The translations under genes and the position numbers were made by a program. Source: Acanthosepion esculentum (Eukaryota > Mollusca > Cephalopoda > Sepiida > Sepiidae). From it: a DNA stretch of 64,000 nucleotides. Where the stretch lies: the NCBI GenBank assembly GCA_964036315.1, contig OZ038500.1:63910749-63974748 (forward strand), in the 5' to 3' direction. Numbering within the stretch: position 1 is the stretch's first letter; each line of letters begins with the position of its first letter. Positions 42,773 to 52,020 of the stretch are shown one piece after another. The notes beneath the pieces were generated by a model. It was given only the letters and a program-made list of their open reading frames with translations. It was not told where the DNA came from and did no database searches.

Positions 42773-42900
42773 CATCCACAGATAGACTGTTTCGCTGTAT
42801 CACAGCTCATCATTGTGGCTAGACGTCCGGTTGCCTCCAGCTAGGATCGAAACCCGTCTGAATTGGCATCAGTCGGGGATTCTACCACTAAGCCGTTGGG
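42770..42900 (-). mobile_element. tRNA-headed hammerhead SINE (HHR-B), copy 2
   Basis: Minus strand: AACGGCTTAGTGGTAGAATC (A box), ACGGGTTTCGATCCTAGCTG (B box), GGCAACCGGACGTCTAGCCA, then the ribozyme, ending in (TA)n. Best-preserved head of this family. No protein is encoded; pol III transcription and LINE-driven copying are inferred. Confidence 0.8.
42776..42825 (-). ncRNA. Hammerhead ribozyme relic (HHR-B2)
   Basis: Minus strand: CCACA, ATGATGAG (C3 changed to A), stem II CTGTGATACAG, CGAAAC, AGTCT, ATC, TGTGG. Stem I CCACA/TGTGG and stem II are perfect. The C3 change should abolish or strongly reduce cleavage. Confidence 0.72.
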
Positions 42901-43084
42901 ATGAAGGTGATTTTAAGCATATTTATTTTCAGATAAACACACAATGGCTATTGAATATGTTTTGAAAGTCAATTTTCTTTTATACAAGTTTGGTAAACAA
43001 CCACCGTAAGTTCGGACCATTGGTTGTTTGTTGAAAGTGAGACAAAAGACTGGGTATGGAGGGGGAGGATTAAGAAAAGGATAA

Positions 43085-44155
43085 AAATGAACGGGATTCA
43101 AGGCAACAAAAATGGCAATTGAAGTTGCATTTGAATTTTTGAAGATTGTAGTTGTCAGGGAAGAAAGTAAATGGAAAGGAGTTTCACAGGTAGGAAGTGC
43201 GAGAAAAGAAACTGTTGGAGTAGAAGTGTTGGTTACATTTAACTATTTCAACAGTAAAATGATGGGTTCTAGATGCCAATCGAGTAGTACGCTTAAATGC
43301 ACGTAGTAGGGCACCAGGGAAAAAAGTTCGACAGAGTAGTTGACAGATCTTTCCTTGGATTTTTTCAAGAACCTGGAGATGAATAACAGTAGCACCAGAC
43401 CATATATGGCAACAGCATTCATTGCACGGTCGAATGATAGATGTGTAAATGTGCAAGATAGACTCTGACGAGAAAAAACCTTCTGCCACGACACAATGAA
43501 CCAGCTTTCCTTACAGTAGATGCAGCTATTGATTCAATGTAGTTGTTGCACTTCAAGTCATTTGTAAACGTGAGGCTAAGAAAACGCAGTAAGACGCTCT
43601 TCATAGGTCGAGCTTCAGCCATGCTAATAGCGGACAGAAATGTTTCTATATGGTGCTTAAAAGAGAGCAGTTTCATTTTGGAAGAATTAAAATTCACAAG
43701 CCATTTTATGTCCCAGTTAACCACTGATTGGAGTTTTTTTTTCAAGAGCAGTGGGCAGTTTAACTTTTACAGCTCTGATACATTTACTATTGAGACAGGA
43801 GTAAATAGTAGTGTCATCTGCATAAATGCCTACTTGGGAACTGATGACACCAGGAAGATCATTTGTGAAGATCAAAAACAGCATAGGACCCAGAATAGAG
43901 CCTTGGGGACACCCGCGTTCGTGTGAAAGGATCCGGAATCGAGCACCTTGATAGGAGTGAGTGGATTAAATCAAACAACTGTCCAGTTATACCATAGCCC
44001 TGAAACTTGCATAGAAGACCAGCATGCCAAACCCTGTCAAATGCCTTTGAGGTATCTAGAGCTACAGCTAGAACTTCCCTTTTATTATTAAGAGCTTGAT
44101 ATACGTATTCAGTGATGGCTGTAAGGACATCAGCGATAGACCGAGTCATTATGAA
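43085..44155 (-). pseudogene. LINE-A reverse transcriptase, longest copy
   Basis: Minus strand, several frames: SIADVLTAITEYVYQALNNK, LAVALDTSKAFDRVWHAGLL (RT motif A with catalytic Asp), [25 protein letters not shown] motif B in a shifted frame, YADDT (motif C, catalytic pair), [40 protein letters not shown], HIYxSTIRPCNECCCHIWSG, LEKIQGKICQL and the C-terminal HHFTVEIVKCNQHFYSNSFF. It would copy LINE RNA at a nicked target in the nucleus. At least three frameshifts inactivate it; the endonuclease and fingers are missing. Confidence 0.93.
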
Positions 44156-44956
44156 AGTTATTTTGTTTTTTGCTGCTGTGTCAGTTTCATCATTTGTTCA
44201 AATATCGCGTCTTTACGCAGCGTGCCTTATTCGAAATGTTCGTGTCTTAACGTGTACGTCTTTTATCAGGATTAGTTCCCCTTAGTAAATATTTTCAAGA
44301 ATAACTATTGGAATACTATTCTACTCCTAAAGCAAATGAAATATGATATTGTACGAGGGTTTCTAAAATGTTCTAAACCTGTTCAAGAACATTTTTTTTA
44401 AACATAAATTTTGTCGTTAGGAGAGATTTTTGCAAGTAGGTTGAACCGGAACCTTTCAGCATACTCTTGCACAGTAATTTTATACTATCCTGTTCAATCC
44501 TCCTCCTCCTACCCCCTCTCTCTCTCCTTTTGATATATATATATATATTAATTTAATTAATTCGTTTTTGTGTTCGTCTCTTTACAGGTGAGTGTCATTT
44601 CTTACAAAACGAGAAAGCTGTTCAGTGAAAGGTGAGTTCAGTTTATCTTAATAAAGAACAATTACTCGCTATATCTCTTTAACTGCTGCATTGTTACCTG
44701 GCTGTGCTGTCCCATTTTTGCAAAAATAATAAAATTGACATTTTCTGGAAATGAACCACTATAAAAACGCCGACGTCGATTTATCATGAGCGCAGCGATT
44801 TTTGTTTCGATCGGTTACTCTACAGTACAACTTAAGTTAAGCGACAACCATCATCACTATCATCATCAATCTGGGTGTGGTTTTAGGGTTACTGTGCAAG
44901 TGATCACCAGACCATTTCTCTCCATATATCTGGGTTGTAAGCCAAAGAAGTATTTA
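44156..44956. other. Spacer
   Basis: Short CT- and TA-rich runs near 44510-44550. No gene. The right end is the pogo target. Confidence 0.45.
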
Positions 44957-45440
44957 CCGTATTTGACGGCATATAAGACGCAGGGGTGTATAATTTCAGC
45001 AGAGAAATCAAGAAAAAATTAGTAAAATTATTAGTAAATAGTACAGCCTAAGCTATATTTATGAGGTATTATTTTGGTTAAACAAGCCATGATTACAATT
45101 AAAGAAAATATAATAGGAAAAAAAGAACAGGAGCCTATAAAAAAAACAATCTTTATTATATCCAAAGGTAAGAAAACAAAATAAAAATTAAGAAATTTAG
45201 CAAAACTGTACAGTTACCATTAAAATTTTATTCATCCTCAAATTCATAAAATTCGTCTTCGTTATTCAATACTACTATGATCGTCGTTAAATAATTCATC
45301 ATTTTCCGTTCCATTGTGATTTTCTAAGTCCGGTTTAGATGTGGCACAAGGCCGAAAGTATGGGGCACCCAGTGAGGATCGAACATGCGTCGAGGTGCCC
45401 ATCTTCAGTTCCATTGAGAGCATCGCTAATGTCACACTTT

Positions 45441-46260
45441 TTAAGATTCCCCATTTTCTGGTCTAATATTATCCCAAGATTGCTTCACCCATCCGCATAC
45501 TTGTGCAATACTGGGTCTTTTTATTCTTGCTGAAAGTGTAAGGTCGTAATCAGACATTACCATCCACGGGTTACCTTGCTCCTTTATGTTTTGCGTAAAT
45601 GCTCTATTCAAAGACACATCCAGAGGTTGCAACTGATTCGTTAGTCCGCCAGGAATAACCGCTACCTCTGTCTTCAATTCTGCCATTTTCTTTCTAATGG
45701 ATTCAGTCCTATGCGCCCGGAACTGATCCCAAACCAGAAGTGAGGGCTTTCGTAAAACTCCACCAGGGTGTCTTTCCCATACAACCGGTAGCCATAACTG
45801 TAGACCAGCTTCGTCCATCCTCGAGCCTTTTGGATGAAGATGAACATGAACACCTTTTGGTATTTTATCTTTTGGTGTAGTTATTCTCTTAGAAATAAGA
45901 AAAGGGGGCAGTTTTGTGCCATCTGTGCAACATGCAAGAATGACCGTATGCAGCTAAGCCTACACCATTGTACTAGATGGCCGTTGACTCTGCAAGTAGG
46001 CCCATCCGCCGTTTCATAAGCCATATTTTAATCTTGCTGGAAGAATAGCCAAACTTTTCAGATAAAGACATGGTGGGGAAAGACGATGTATTCGCCAATG
46101 ACAACTAGCACAGACTTCTCATGGTTTGTGGCTTTTATTGTAATTGTCCTGGGTCCCTTAATACTCACAGTTTTGTCTGATGGAACATAAAACTTTAGTG
46201 GGACTTCATCCATATTTCCTCTCTGTCCTAGTCTAGATTTCTTTTTTGAGCATGTATAAT
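45441..46260 (-). pseudogene. pogo-type DDE transposase, catalytic part
   Basis: In minus order: NMDEVPLKFYVPSDKTV (first catalytic Asp), IKATNHEKS, a 162-bp insertion, TVILACCTDGTKLPPFLISK, PKDKIPKGVHVHLHPKGSRM, GLQLWLPVVWERHPGG, SLLVWDQFRAHRTESIRKKM (second catalytic Asp), LKTEVAVIPGGLTNQLQPLD (third acidic residue) and IAQVCGWVKQSWDNI. The arrangement is that of Tigger/JRK/CENP-B relatives. Mutations are few apart from the insertion and stops, suggesting a fairly young copy. No link to a host CENP-B-like gene is implied. Confidence 0.93.
45952..46113. repeat. 162-bp dispersed repeat, inner copy
   Basis: Starts AGCTAAGCCTACACCATTG and ends GACAACTAGCACAG; over 90% identical by eye to 47274-47434. 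It interrupts the transposase frame between NHEKS and TVILACC. Confidence 0.93.
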
Positions 46261-46323
46261 AAATTTATGAAACTTTACCCTTTTGCTATCGTAGCTGGCA
46301 TTCTCTGTGCAATTGATGTTTTT

Positions 46324-46584
46324 CTACGCCTTGGCAAACCTTCCCGCTTTATAAAATGATAACACCATCGTTCTCTTCCTATAAAGTTTTGAATCCCCTT
46401 TTTTGTTCGCTAATCTTCTAGCCTCGTTCCTTATCATTTTCGTAGTAACGATCCTGCCAGTACTCCTAGCAACCGTCAGTAACGTATCAGTTTTTGCAGC
46501 TGCTCTATTTCCATGCTCTTTAGCATAGTTTATTACATGAAGCTTGTACGCAACAGCGTAATTTAACCTCTTTCCAGTTGTCAT
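46324..46584 (-). pseudogene. pogo transposase N-terminal HTH domain
   Basis: MTTGKRLNYAVAYKLHVINY, AKEHGNRAAAK form the Psq/CENP-B-type helix-turn-helix that binds the terminal repeats. Then VTTKMIRNEARRLANKKG, a segment of the second HTH (normally ending in the F..S..W.. motif). The link to the catalytic part is out of frame. Confidence 0.9.
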
Positions 46585-47059
46585 ATTTGAAGGAATGAAA
46601 TTCAGTCAAACATTTTCCTTTATATGATCTGTACAACCTGCGTCTTGCAAACGTCTTAGTGGTATAATTAGGATATAAAAATTCTGATTGTTTTTATACC
46701 AGTGCAACCGGGTGGTATCACAAGAAAAATATTAATGAAACAAATTTTTTATTTTATTTTACAAATATATAATTTGAATTTATTGCATATAATTTCAGAG
46801 AAACAAAGTACTAATATTAAACGTGATGAAATTAATATAATGAATATTATCAATAACACTTTTAATCAGCATAATAGCTTTTAAATAATGACAATAGGTA
46901 TATAAAAGTAACTCTAAAGTCTAAGCTAATAGGAGTTGCCAGGTAGCTAATTTCGGCCGACTATCGCGACTTTTAAACCTACATAGGGTATATAAGACGC
47001 GGGGAAATTTTAAAAGATACTTAAACAAAAGTGCGCCTTATATACCGTCAAATATGGTA

Positions 47060-47273
47060 GTAATGCATAGTGTGTCTTGGGTAAGAAGACTTTGCCAAGC
47101 CCATCCATCTCAAAGTCAGCCGAGGTCCTCCAACTTGAAGGTTCGTCTTGATCCAGGGCATGTTGTCGATTGATTCCATCGGGAGAACTCTCAGCCCGTC
47201 TTGCTGTTGACTTCACCCCAGGAAATCCTCCGCCTATCCATGCCTTGTTATTACCATGTCACTGATTGCATGG
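47060..47273. other. Spacer (pogo target flank)
   Basis: GC-richer; the 68-codon minus frame has no domain I recognise. Joined to 44800-44956 it is the pre-insertion target. Confidence 0.4.
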
Positions 47274-47434
47274 AGCTAAGCCTACACCATTGTACTAGAT
47301 GGCTGTTGACTCTGCAAGTAGGCCCATCCGCCGTTTCATAAGTTATGTTTTAACCTTGCTGGAAGAACAGCCAAACTTTTCAGATAAAGACATGGTGGGA
47401 AAAGCGATTTATTCGCCAATGACAAGTAGCACAG
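47274..47434. repeat. 162-bp dispersed repeat, outer copy
   Basis: Direct repeat of 45952-46113, same orientation, 1.3 kb away; edges coincide at AGCTAAGCC and TAGCACAG. Confidence 0.93.
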
Positions 47435-47511
47435 GGTTGCATCGTACCGATTGCAAATGTAGAGGGATCTGACACCCGGATATAACATACAATGCGTCAT
47501 AGAGCAGGGAG

Positions 47512-47514
<3 letters not shown>

Positions 47515-47588
<74 letters not shown>
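47515..47588. repeat. (TA)n then (GT)n
   Basis: Compound array preceding the hammerhead element. Confidence 0.97.
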
Positions 47589-47965
47589 AATTTCATATCT
47601 ATATCATTGCTTGAACCGGCTTCTAATGCTCTGGAGTGAGCGGCTTGGTGATAGTAGTCGTGGCTCCAGGGGACACAGTCCTATGGTTAAAGAGAATCTC
47701 AGTAGAGTTCCACCACGGAATATGTGAGCGAGCGGCGCTACATTGAGTCTGATTTGCTACCCCTTCGTCACCGAGGCCCGTTGGAACAGTTGGTATGGTG
47801 TTTGCTTGAAAACCTAACTGTCAGGGTTTCAATTCTCGGTACTGGATGTGCTCTGCTGATGAGTCCCAAATATAGGACGAAACGACCGTCCAGTGCTTTC
47901 TGCATTCTGTTGAGGTTTCAGACTTGATGAATTACTTAAATATAATTATCGAAATTCTCCTAATA
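47589..47965 (+). mobile_element. tRNA-headed hammerhead element (HHR-A), unit 1
   Basis: Landmarks: CATTGCTTGAACCGGCTTCT, GTGAGCGGCTTGGTGATAGT, GAGGCCCGTTGGAACAGTTG with TATGG (A box), GTCAGGGTTTCAATTCTCGG (B box), then the ribozyme, then GAGGTTTCAGACTTGATGAA. The order tRNA-like promoter directly followed by a hammerhead is that of the schistosome Sm-alpha SINE. No protein is encoded. A second, shorter unit follows head to tail. Confidence 0.85.
47841..47907 (+). ncRNA. Hammerhead ribozyme, minimal type I (HHR-A)
   Basis: Core CTGATGA (47856-47862); stem II GTCC/GGAC (47863-47866 with 47875-47878) closed by an 8-nt loop; GAA (47879-47881); two-base-pair stem III AC/GT (47882-47883 with 47888-47889) closed by GACC; cleavage expected after C47890. 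Stem I pairs 47853-47855 with 47891-47893, has a mismatch and internal loop, then GGATG with CATTC further out. All invariant catalytic positions are intact. Tiny stem III is typical of Penelope- and SINE-borne hammerheads, which often work best as dimers. Confidence 0.9.
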
Positions 47966-48177
47966 ATTTCATATGTATATCATTGCTTGAACCGGCTTCT
48001 AATGCTCTGGAGTGAGCGGCTTGGTGATAGTAGTCGTGGATCCAGGGGACACAGATCCTATGGTTAAAGAGAATCACAGTAGAGTTCCACCACGGAATAT
48101 GTGTGCGAGCGGCGCTTTGAGGTTGAGGTTTCAGACTCGATGAATTACTTAAATATAATTATCAAATTCTCCTAATA

Positions 48178-48182
<5 letters not shown>
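47966..48182 (+). mobile_element. HHR-A element, unit 2 (ribozyme deleted)
   Basis: Repeats unit 1 from TTTCATATGTATATCATTGC through GTGCGAGCGGCGCT, then jumps to TTGAGGTTGAGGTTTCAGAC. About 150 bp with the tRNA-like part and ribozyme is missing. Ends in (TA)n. Confidence 0.9.

Positions 48183-48243
<61 letters not shown>
48183..48243. repeat. (TA)n
   Basis: Pure array. Confidence 0.98.
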
Positions 48244-48247
<4 letters not shown>

Positions 48248-49599
48248 AATTATGCAGTGTCACATTGCATCTCTAGACGAACCATGGTTTCTCTGCCTGG
48301 AGGAGAAATACGAATAATTAAATACTCGAACAAGGACAATCAGTTTAATCAGAGATATGAAACGGCAATAGATTGTAAACATACGAAGGAATTAACCTTA
48401 CAATGTTGCTAAAGAAATTCCTAATCTACGAATGAATCCCCTTATGTTTAAAACATAGCATCGTACCCTACGTCACTATATCCGAGTTGTACTTGAATTA
48501 TATATTTCATTTTAATTTTACTTTGAAGTTTAACTCTAGACCTAAAATATGTTATAATTTTTCTTACTTCTGTTAGTTAACCGTAATATATGATAATCTT
48601 AATTTAATTTAGGTTACTTTTATTACTTATCGATTACTTGTTTTAAACATTGTTACTTAACCTGTTTAGCAATACTTTAGAATTAATATTAATAAATTAA
48701 TATAATAATATAGAAATTTAAAATGTTCGTTCACATTCGTAAAAGCAATAGAAATAAAATTATTAATCTCTCTCAACGCAGTGTTGATGGTTCGAAGATA
48801 AGTCTGACTGGTGCCGATTCGGTCGGGGTTCAATACAAGCTCATGTATTTTAATGTTATTTTACCTTCATTTCTATCTCGATTTCACCACCTATTTATTT
48901 TTTTAAAAATTATTCGTTATACTACTTGAGTTAGTCTTCTCTTTAATAACGTTTTATGCTAAAAAATAATACCGAAGTTTAAAATGGATGTAGTATTCTA
49001 AATCATATTGTAAGGTAAAATTTGGTTAAGTATAATTAATATGACAATATAAACATTTAAAATCGGTTTAGTATTCTAATCTATATTAGAAAGACCGTTT
49101 CATAAAATACCGTAGTACTCTTTTACCTTTCATGAATAATTGTGTCTGAACATAAAAAGTTTTTGTCTTAGAAACATTAACCTAATCACGCTTTGTTAAC
49201 CGTTAAAATTCGAATTCTATGATTCGACGGAATTCTATTGGTTGAATTTGTCCCTTCTTAGTTTATGTCACCTCTCTCCTCCGTTATTCTCAAATTTTTA
49301 TTTTCTTTTCTTGGCTTTTTTCCTCTTATTTCTCTTCTCGCTCTCTCGCTGGTACTAATCACTTAGCCTCCTTTCTCCACATGTAAATTCTTTTTTTTCG
49401 CTTTTATGGGAAACTTTCCAGTGACGGAAGTGGAAGATGTGCCTCGTTAGCTGCATTTCGGAATAAAATATTTTGATAGCATCGTGATCTCCCACCTAAT
49501 GAAAAATTGATTTTTTTATTTTTACGGTGAAACAAGATGTACAGTCTTGTAGTGGTTATGTGCACGTTCTAATGTAACGCTGCATAATAAACAAATATT
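48244..49599. other. AT-rich unique sequence
   Basis: No gene, repeat boundary or convincing ORF. The longest frame is 68 codons. Confidence 0.5.
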
Positions 49600-49681
49600 T
49601 GTTGGCCTACTTTTGTATTGAGCCCTGTTTTAAATTAATGATTTGCACGCTGAAATCTTACTCTTCGTTCTTTAGCATTTG

Positions 49682-49750
<69 letters not shown>

Positions 49751-49765
49751 CTATGTATCATCAGG

Positions 49766-49826
<61 letters not shown>
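49600..49826. repeat. Signature repeat followed by two (TA)n arrays
   Basis: GGCCTACTTTTGTATTGAGC at about 49600-49622 is a decayed GCTC..GAGC signature. The TA arrays are 49681-49749 and 49770-49826. Confidence 0.75.
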
Positions 49827-49830
<4 letters not shown>

Positions 49831-49877
49831 AGTTCGACCTGCTCTGTTACGCATTGCATATTATATCATTATTATCC

Positions 49878-49937
49878 TTATGATCCAGTAGATGAAACCT
49901 AGGTAGATACGTTCTGGGTTCTTTAGGTCTCTCTCTT

Positions 49938-49996
<59 letters not shown>
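49878..49996. repeat. Terminal-repeat scrap, (CT)n, (TA)n
   Basis: GATGAAACCTAGGTAGATAC is shared with 1350 and 10475; then CT-rich and TA arrays. Confidence 0.7.
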
Positions 49997-50089
49997 GTCG
50001 ACAGTAGACAACTTATGTGACTTAAAGATGTATAACAAATATTCGAAGTTGCAATTATGGATAAAACATTTACATTCTATCTCTCTTAT

Positions 50090-50112
50090 ACATACTCTCT
50101 CTCTCTCTCCCC

Positions 50113-50152
<40 letters not shown>

Positions 50153-50160
50153 ATATATAT
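50090..50160. repeat. (CT)n, (TA)n
   Basis: Compound array. Confidence 0.95.
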
Positions 50161-50306
50161 GGTGGCCTGACGATTGCGTCTAGCATGAAACAGACTTTCG
50201 CCTCTAAGGGTTGAATTCTATGTTCACTTTTATATTTACACACGCTCTCTCTCTGATATTGAGCACTTTATCCCATAAATATAGCACATACCATAGACTA
50301 TATTTC

Positions 50307-50312
<6 letters not shown>
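50160..50312 (+). repeat. GCTC..GAGC signature repeat, copy b
   Basis: AGCATGAAACAGACTTTCGC, GTTCACTTTTATATTTACAC, GCTCTCTCTCTGATATTGAG, CACTTTATCCCATAAATATA, CTATATTTCTTCAT then (TA)n. Confidence 0.87.

Positions 50313-50370
<58 letters not shown>
50313..50370. repeat. (TA)n
   Basis: Array providing the TA target of the next element. Confidence 0.97.
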
Positions 50371-50911
50371 GGAAGTCTGTCTGAAAAGTAACGGTCTTGT
50401 ATCACAAAGAATTAACAACAAACTGCATGATTTCTTCTTCAGAGTAATCGCCACCCACGTGTATAATGCACTTCTCCATCCTTCTCTGCTACGCTTCTAT
50501 GCCCTACTGGTGGAACAATTCTTTTGAGTGCCGCTCAGCTTCGTCGTTGTGGACCTCTTGATGGCCTCCCCGCTTTTGAAACAGGACCCGTGATAATCTC
50601 CTTGAGTTTGGAAAAAAGATAAAAGACACACGGAGCAAAATCTTGTGAACAGAACGGCGATGTTCTCTTCAGCCAGCAACCGGCGCATGTTCAGGGCATT
50701 GTGAGCAGGTGTATTGACGCGGTGAACTAGGAAAAGATTTGTCTGGCCACAATTCTTGTATTTTCTCGTGCATTGAGCGAAGCAAACGCCAAACGCCGCG
50801 TGATATCTTTGCAGACTTGCTGATAGATCGTCGAGCCCTGTGGCAATATCTCACTGTGGACAATGCCTCTCACATCGAAGAACGGATAAGTTACTTTTCA
50901 GACCGACCTCG
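50371..50911 (-). mobile_element. D34D-type mariner relic
   Basis: Inverted ends GGAAGTCTGTCTGAAAAGTAAC and, from the right, GAGGTCGGTCTGAAAAGTAAC, with TA outside; 541 bp. The minus strand reads MHEKIQELWPDKSF, HRVNTPAHNALNMRRLLAEE, NIAVL, then a frame shift into the CDFFLF..LKEII-like GDYHGSCFKSGEAIKRSTTT. HRVNTPAH replaces the expected HDNAPAH, so the second catalytic Asp is lost. The N-terminal two thirds are deleted. Confidence 0.87.
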
Positions 50912-51196
50912 TATATATATTGGAGAGAAGAAAAGAAATTATAATTTAATCCCCAAACCCTAAAAAAATCAGATAATTATGTCTTTGCAAGTTATTCGGT
51001 AATAAATAGAATTATTTTAAAAGTTATTTTTATTTATTTTGTAGATTACTTTTTAAGCTTCTCGTTAAATCAAAATATACAGTGTTGTGGGGAACCAATT
51101 TTCGTACACATACAATTTTTTAATTTATTGTATTTCCAACTAATGAATAAACATACTTTTTATATAATTAACTGTACAGAGATGCATTATAACTAT

Positions 51197-51197
<1 letters not shown>
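50912..51197. other. Spacer
   Basis: Nothing recognised. Confidence 0.45.

Positions 51198-51261
<64 letters not shown>
51198..51261. repeat. (TA)n
   Basis: Array with one TGTA interruption. Confidence 0.97.
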
Positions 51262-51262
51262 A

Positions 51263-51374
51263 TATATTATAATAATATTTTTAGTTTTTAAAAATATGAT
51301 TCCTCCGCTACATAAGAGTTCTCATGTAGCGAAGGAATCATATTTTTAAAAACTAAAAATATTATTATAATATA
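51263..51374. repeat. Near-perfect hairpin (arms 51 bp)
   Basis: Arms 51263-51313 and 51324-51374; the centre is AAGAGTTCTC. Followed by GCTCTACTTCTGTATGGAGC, the same context as the 40755 hairpin. Confidence 0.95.
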
Positions 51375-51472
51375 AGCTCTACTTCTGTATGGAGCACTGT
51401 CCTTTTGAAAATAAAGCTAAATATTAAGGAACACTGGATTATCTACCTAACGTGTTCTTTCCTATTTCACTG

Positions 51473-51479
<7 letters not shown>

Positions 51480-51560
<81 letters not shown>
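51480..51560. repeat. (CA)n, (TA)n
   Basis: About 40 TA units. Confidence 0.98.
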
Positions 51561-51563
<3 letters not shown>

Positions 51564-51687
51564 AAATATTTCCCATTTACCCTAGAATTTAAACCGTTGG
51601 AACAGCGCAACAAATTGTGTGTAGGAAGAATCTTTTATGATGTTATGTATGCATAGACAAAGAAACTGTCATGATGTTTGATTGATT

Positions 51688-52020
51688 GGTTTGTTTTTTA
51701 CGGTATATCAACCTTTTGTAGGTTATTTAAAGCCAGAATATATTATTTTCAGACAATAATAATTTTACTGATACAAGTACTAATAATTAACCAGTAGGTA
51801 TTCATACGTTTCCAATCGGTATTTACGCGCACCAGGTGGGTACTGGAAATTGGAGAGCAGTGTTCCAGATTTGAGCCATTATCCATTACACCACCAGCCA
51901 TCCAAGCATACAGCACATGGTAACCCAAGTGGTCACCCATATAAGTACTGACCAAGCTCGACGATGCTTAACTTCTGTGCTCGTAGTACACGTATTTCAA
52001 CCTGATATGGCCGTAAGTCC
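51688..52020 (-). mobile_element. 5S rRNA-headed SINE
   Basis: Minus strand: ACTTACGGCCATATCAGGTT (5S 5' end), GAAGTTAAGCATCGTCGAGC, TTGGTCAGTACTTATATGGG, TGACCACTTGGGTTACC; then a tRNA-like part, body and the GGTTGATATACCGTAAAAAA tail at the left. The most complete 5S head in the window. Confidence 0.93.

Larger units (their letters stand above)
44957..47057 (-). mobile_element. pogo/Tigger-type DNA transposon (2.1 kb)
   Basis: Terminal repeats CCGTATTTGACGGCATATAA and, inverted at the other end, CCATATTTGACGGTATATAA. TA lies directly outside both (44955-44956, 47058-47059). A subterminal block (GTATATAAGACGCGGGG near 46988) repeats the inner part of the left end. It contains an HTH domain and a DDE domain in order on the minus strand, and one foreign 162-bp insertion. 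Confidence 0.93.

Noticed and set aside
45441..46584. Host CENP-B or jerky-type gene
   Set aside because: It lies inside TA-flanked terminal inverted repeats and is disrupted by stops and an insertion, so it is a transposon copy.
51920..52020. 5S rRNA gene
   Set aside because: Similarity is real but diverged and fused to a SINE body and tail, as in four other copies.
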